A stretch of DNA of 10,037 nucleotides from assembly GCA_028869395.1 (NCBI GenBank), contig JAGWSE010000027.1, forward strand, positions 1 through 10,037, given 5' to 3'. Source of the stretch: Alphaproteobacteria bacterium. GTDB lineage: Bacteria > Pseudomonadota > Alphaproteobacteria > Caulobacterales > Caulobacteraceae. Below the pieces are notes generated by a model that saw only the letters and a list, made by a program, of their open reading frames with translations, ran no database searches and was not told the origin of the DNA. Both the position numbers and the translations under genes were made by a program. This document shows, piece by piece, positions 8,285-10,037 of this stretch; within the stretch, counting starts at the first letter, position 1; the number at the start of each line of letters is the position of its first letter.

Positions 8285-10037
8285 GCAGGACGACCGCAGA
8301 CAGCTGGCGGCTCCCGGGCGCCGAGGCGGCGGCACTCGCCGAGGGCCGGCATGCCGATCCTTTCGCCGTGCTTGGCGCGCACATGGCCCCGCAGGGCGTG
8401 GTGATCCGCGCACTGGCGCCCGGGGCCGAGACGGTGGAGGCGCGGACCTTCGACGGCAGGCCGCTGGCCGCCCTGAGCCCCGCCCACCCCGCCGGTCTGT
8501 TCGAAGGGCTCGCGGCGCGGCGCAAGACGACCACGGCCTATCGCCTGCATGCGGCGAACGCGGGCGGCGAGTGGGTGATCGAGGACCCCTACCGCTTCGG
8601 CCCGGTGCTGGGGCCCATGGACGACTACCTCCTGGTCGAGGGCCAGCACCGCAGGCTCTGGGAGCGGCTGGGCGCGCACCTCATCGAACACGAAGGCGTG
8701 CCTGGCGTGCATTTCGCGGTGTGGGCGCCGAACGCGAGCCGGGTCTCGGTGGTTGGCGACTTCAATCAGTGGGACGGCCGGCGCGGGGTGATGCGCAAGC
8801 GCGTGGACAGCGGTGTCTGGGAGATCTTCTGGCCCGGCTTGAGTGAAGGCTGCGCCTACAAATACGAGATCCTGGGGCCCGGCGGCGAACTCCTGCCGCT
8901 GAAAGCCGACCCCTTCGGCTTCTCGGCGGAGTACCGGCCGGCGAGCGCCTCCGTCGTCACGAGCCTCGACAACTTCACCTGGACGGACCGGACCTATCTC
9001 CAGGAACGCGACCGGCCAGGGGCGCACCGTCGACCGATCTCGATCTACGAGGCCCACCTGGGATCATGGGCGCGGCACGAGGACGGCGGCTTCCTGGGCT
9101 ACGACGAACTCGCCCAGACCCTCGTGCCCTATGCGGCCGACCAGGGCTTCACGCACATCGAGCTTTTGCCGATCTCCGAACACCCCCTCGACGCCTCCTG
9201 GGGCTATCAGCCGATCGGCCTCTATGCGGCGACGCGACGGTTCGGCGAACCATCGGGCTTCGCCAGGTTCGTGGACGCGGCTCACGCGGCGGGCCTGGGC
9301 GTGATCCTCGACTGGCCGGCGGCGCACTTCCCGGTCGACGATCACGGTCTCTACCGGTTCGACGGCACGCCCCTTTACGAGGACGCCGACGAGCGGCGCG
9401 GCTTCCACCCCGACTGGAACACCGCGATCTTCGATTTCGGCCGCCGCGAGGTGGCCAACTTCCTGATCGCCAACGCGCTCTTCTGGCTGGAGGTCTTCCA
9501 CGTGGACGGCCTGCGGGTCGACGCCGTCGCCTCCATGCTCTACCTGGACTACTCGCGCGAGGCCGGCGAGTGGGCGCCGAACGTCCACGGCGGGCGCGAG
9601 AACCTGGAAGCCGAAGCCTTCCTGAAGAACCTCAACACGACGGTCTACGGCCACCACCCGGGCGCGCTGATGATCGCCGAGGAGTCGACCACCTGGCCGG
9701 GCGTGTCGAAGGCGGTGCACGAAGGTGGCCTGGGCTTCGGCTTCAAGTGGAACATGGGCTGGATGAACGACACGCTCGAGTACATCTCGCGCGAGCCCGT
9801 CCACCGGCGCTATCACCACCGGGAGCTCACCTTCGGCCTGCTCTACGCCTTTTCGGAAAACTTCATCCTGCCGCTGAGCCACGATGAGGTGGTGCACGGA
9901 AAGGGGTCGCTGATCAGCCGGATGCCAGGCGACAACTGGCGGCGCTTCGCCAATTTGCGCGCCTATTTCGCTTTCATGTGGACGCATCCTGGCAAGAAGC
10001 TGTTGTTCATGGGTTGCGAATTCGCCCAGGAGCGGGA
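8281..10037 (+). CDS. glgB: 1,4-alpha-glucan branching enzyme, C-terminus beyond window
   Basis: GlgB cuts alpha-1,4 chains and rejoins them by alpha-1,6 bonds to branch glycogen. The frame opens with TTG at 8281, whose TTGA overlaps the glgP stop (8282-8284). No ATG or GTG is available between the upstream in-frame stop at 8239 and the conserved HADPFAVLGAH, so TTG is the best start. There are 585 complete codons here, against about 730 in E. coli. Domain order is N1 module (HADPFAVLG), CBM48 (VHFAVWAPNASRVSVVGDFN), then the GH13 barrel. The nucleophile is Asp414 (LRVDAVAS), the acid/base Glu467 (MIAEES), and the third acid Asp535 (LSHDEVVHGK); the spacing (53, 121) equals that of E. coli D405/E458/D526. 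Region I reads DWPAAHFPVDD instead of the common DWVPGHFPTDD. The enzyme should be active and coupled to glgP translation. Confidence 0.98.

Overview
The window is very GC-rich DNA with strong G/C at third codon positions. It carries ordinary chromosomal metabolic genes and looks like an alphaproteobacterium, possibly Caulobacteraceae (Caulobacter/Phenylobacterium type). That placement rests on codon style and protein flavour, not on a phylogenetic marker. I see no tRNA, rRNA, CRISPR array, insertion sequence, integrase or phage gene.

Left part (1-3387). The 5' half of ilvD (branched-chain amino acid and pantothenate precursor synthesis) runs leftward off the window. It is divergent, across 64 bp, from a class III (CaiB/BaiF-type) CoA-transferase gene at 988-2157. 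That gene converges on a crotonase-family gene (3005-2190, minus strand) across 32 bp holding a hairpin. Upstream of the crotonase on the same strand is a small gene (3387-3067) whose product looks like a degenerate GIY-YIG fold.

Middle part (3388-5806). A small membrane-anchored protein of unknown function (3495-3908) is followed 30 bp later by an acyl-CoA dehydrogenase (3939-5117). The dehydrogenase has its catalytic glutamate in the isovaleryl-CoA-dehydrogenase position. A strong GC hairpin follows it. A 238-bp gap rich in inverted repeats then leads to a small orphan gene (5356-5649), and a second hairpin-rich gap leads into the glycogen genes.

Right part (5807-10037). glgP (glycogen phosphorylase, complete) overlaps glgB (branching enzyme, cut by the window end) through a TTGA stop/start junction, which implies translational coupling. 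Together they shape and mobilise storage glycogen, and more glg genes may lie downstream.

The acyl-CoA genes (CoA transferase, crotonase, dehydrogenase) plausibly serve one acyl-CoA degradation route of unknown substrate. Both the CoA transferase and the crotonase lack the textbook catalytic acids of their superfamilies. I found no convincing evidence of a wholly new multi-gene system. The points most worth checking are those two active sites, the GIY-YIG-like small protein, and the two structured leaders before 5356 and before glgP.
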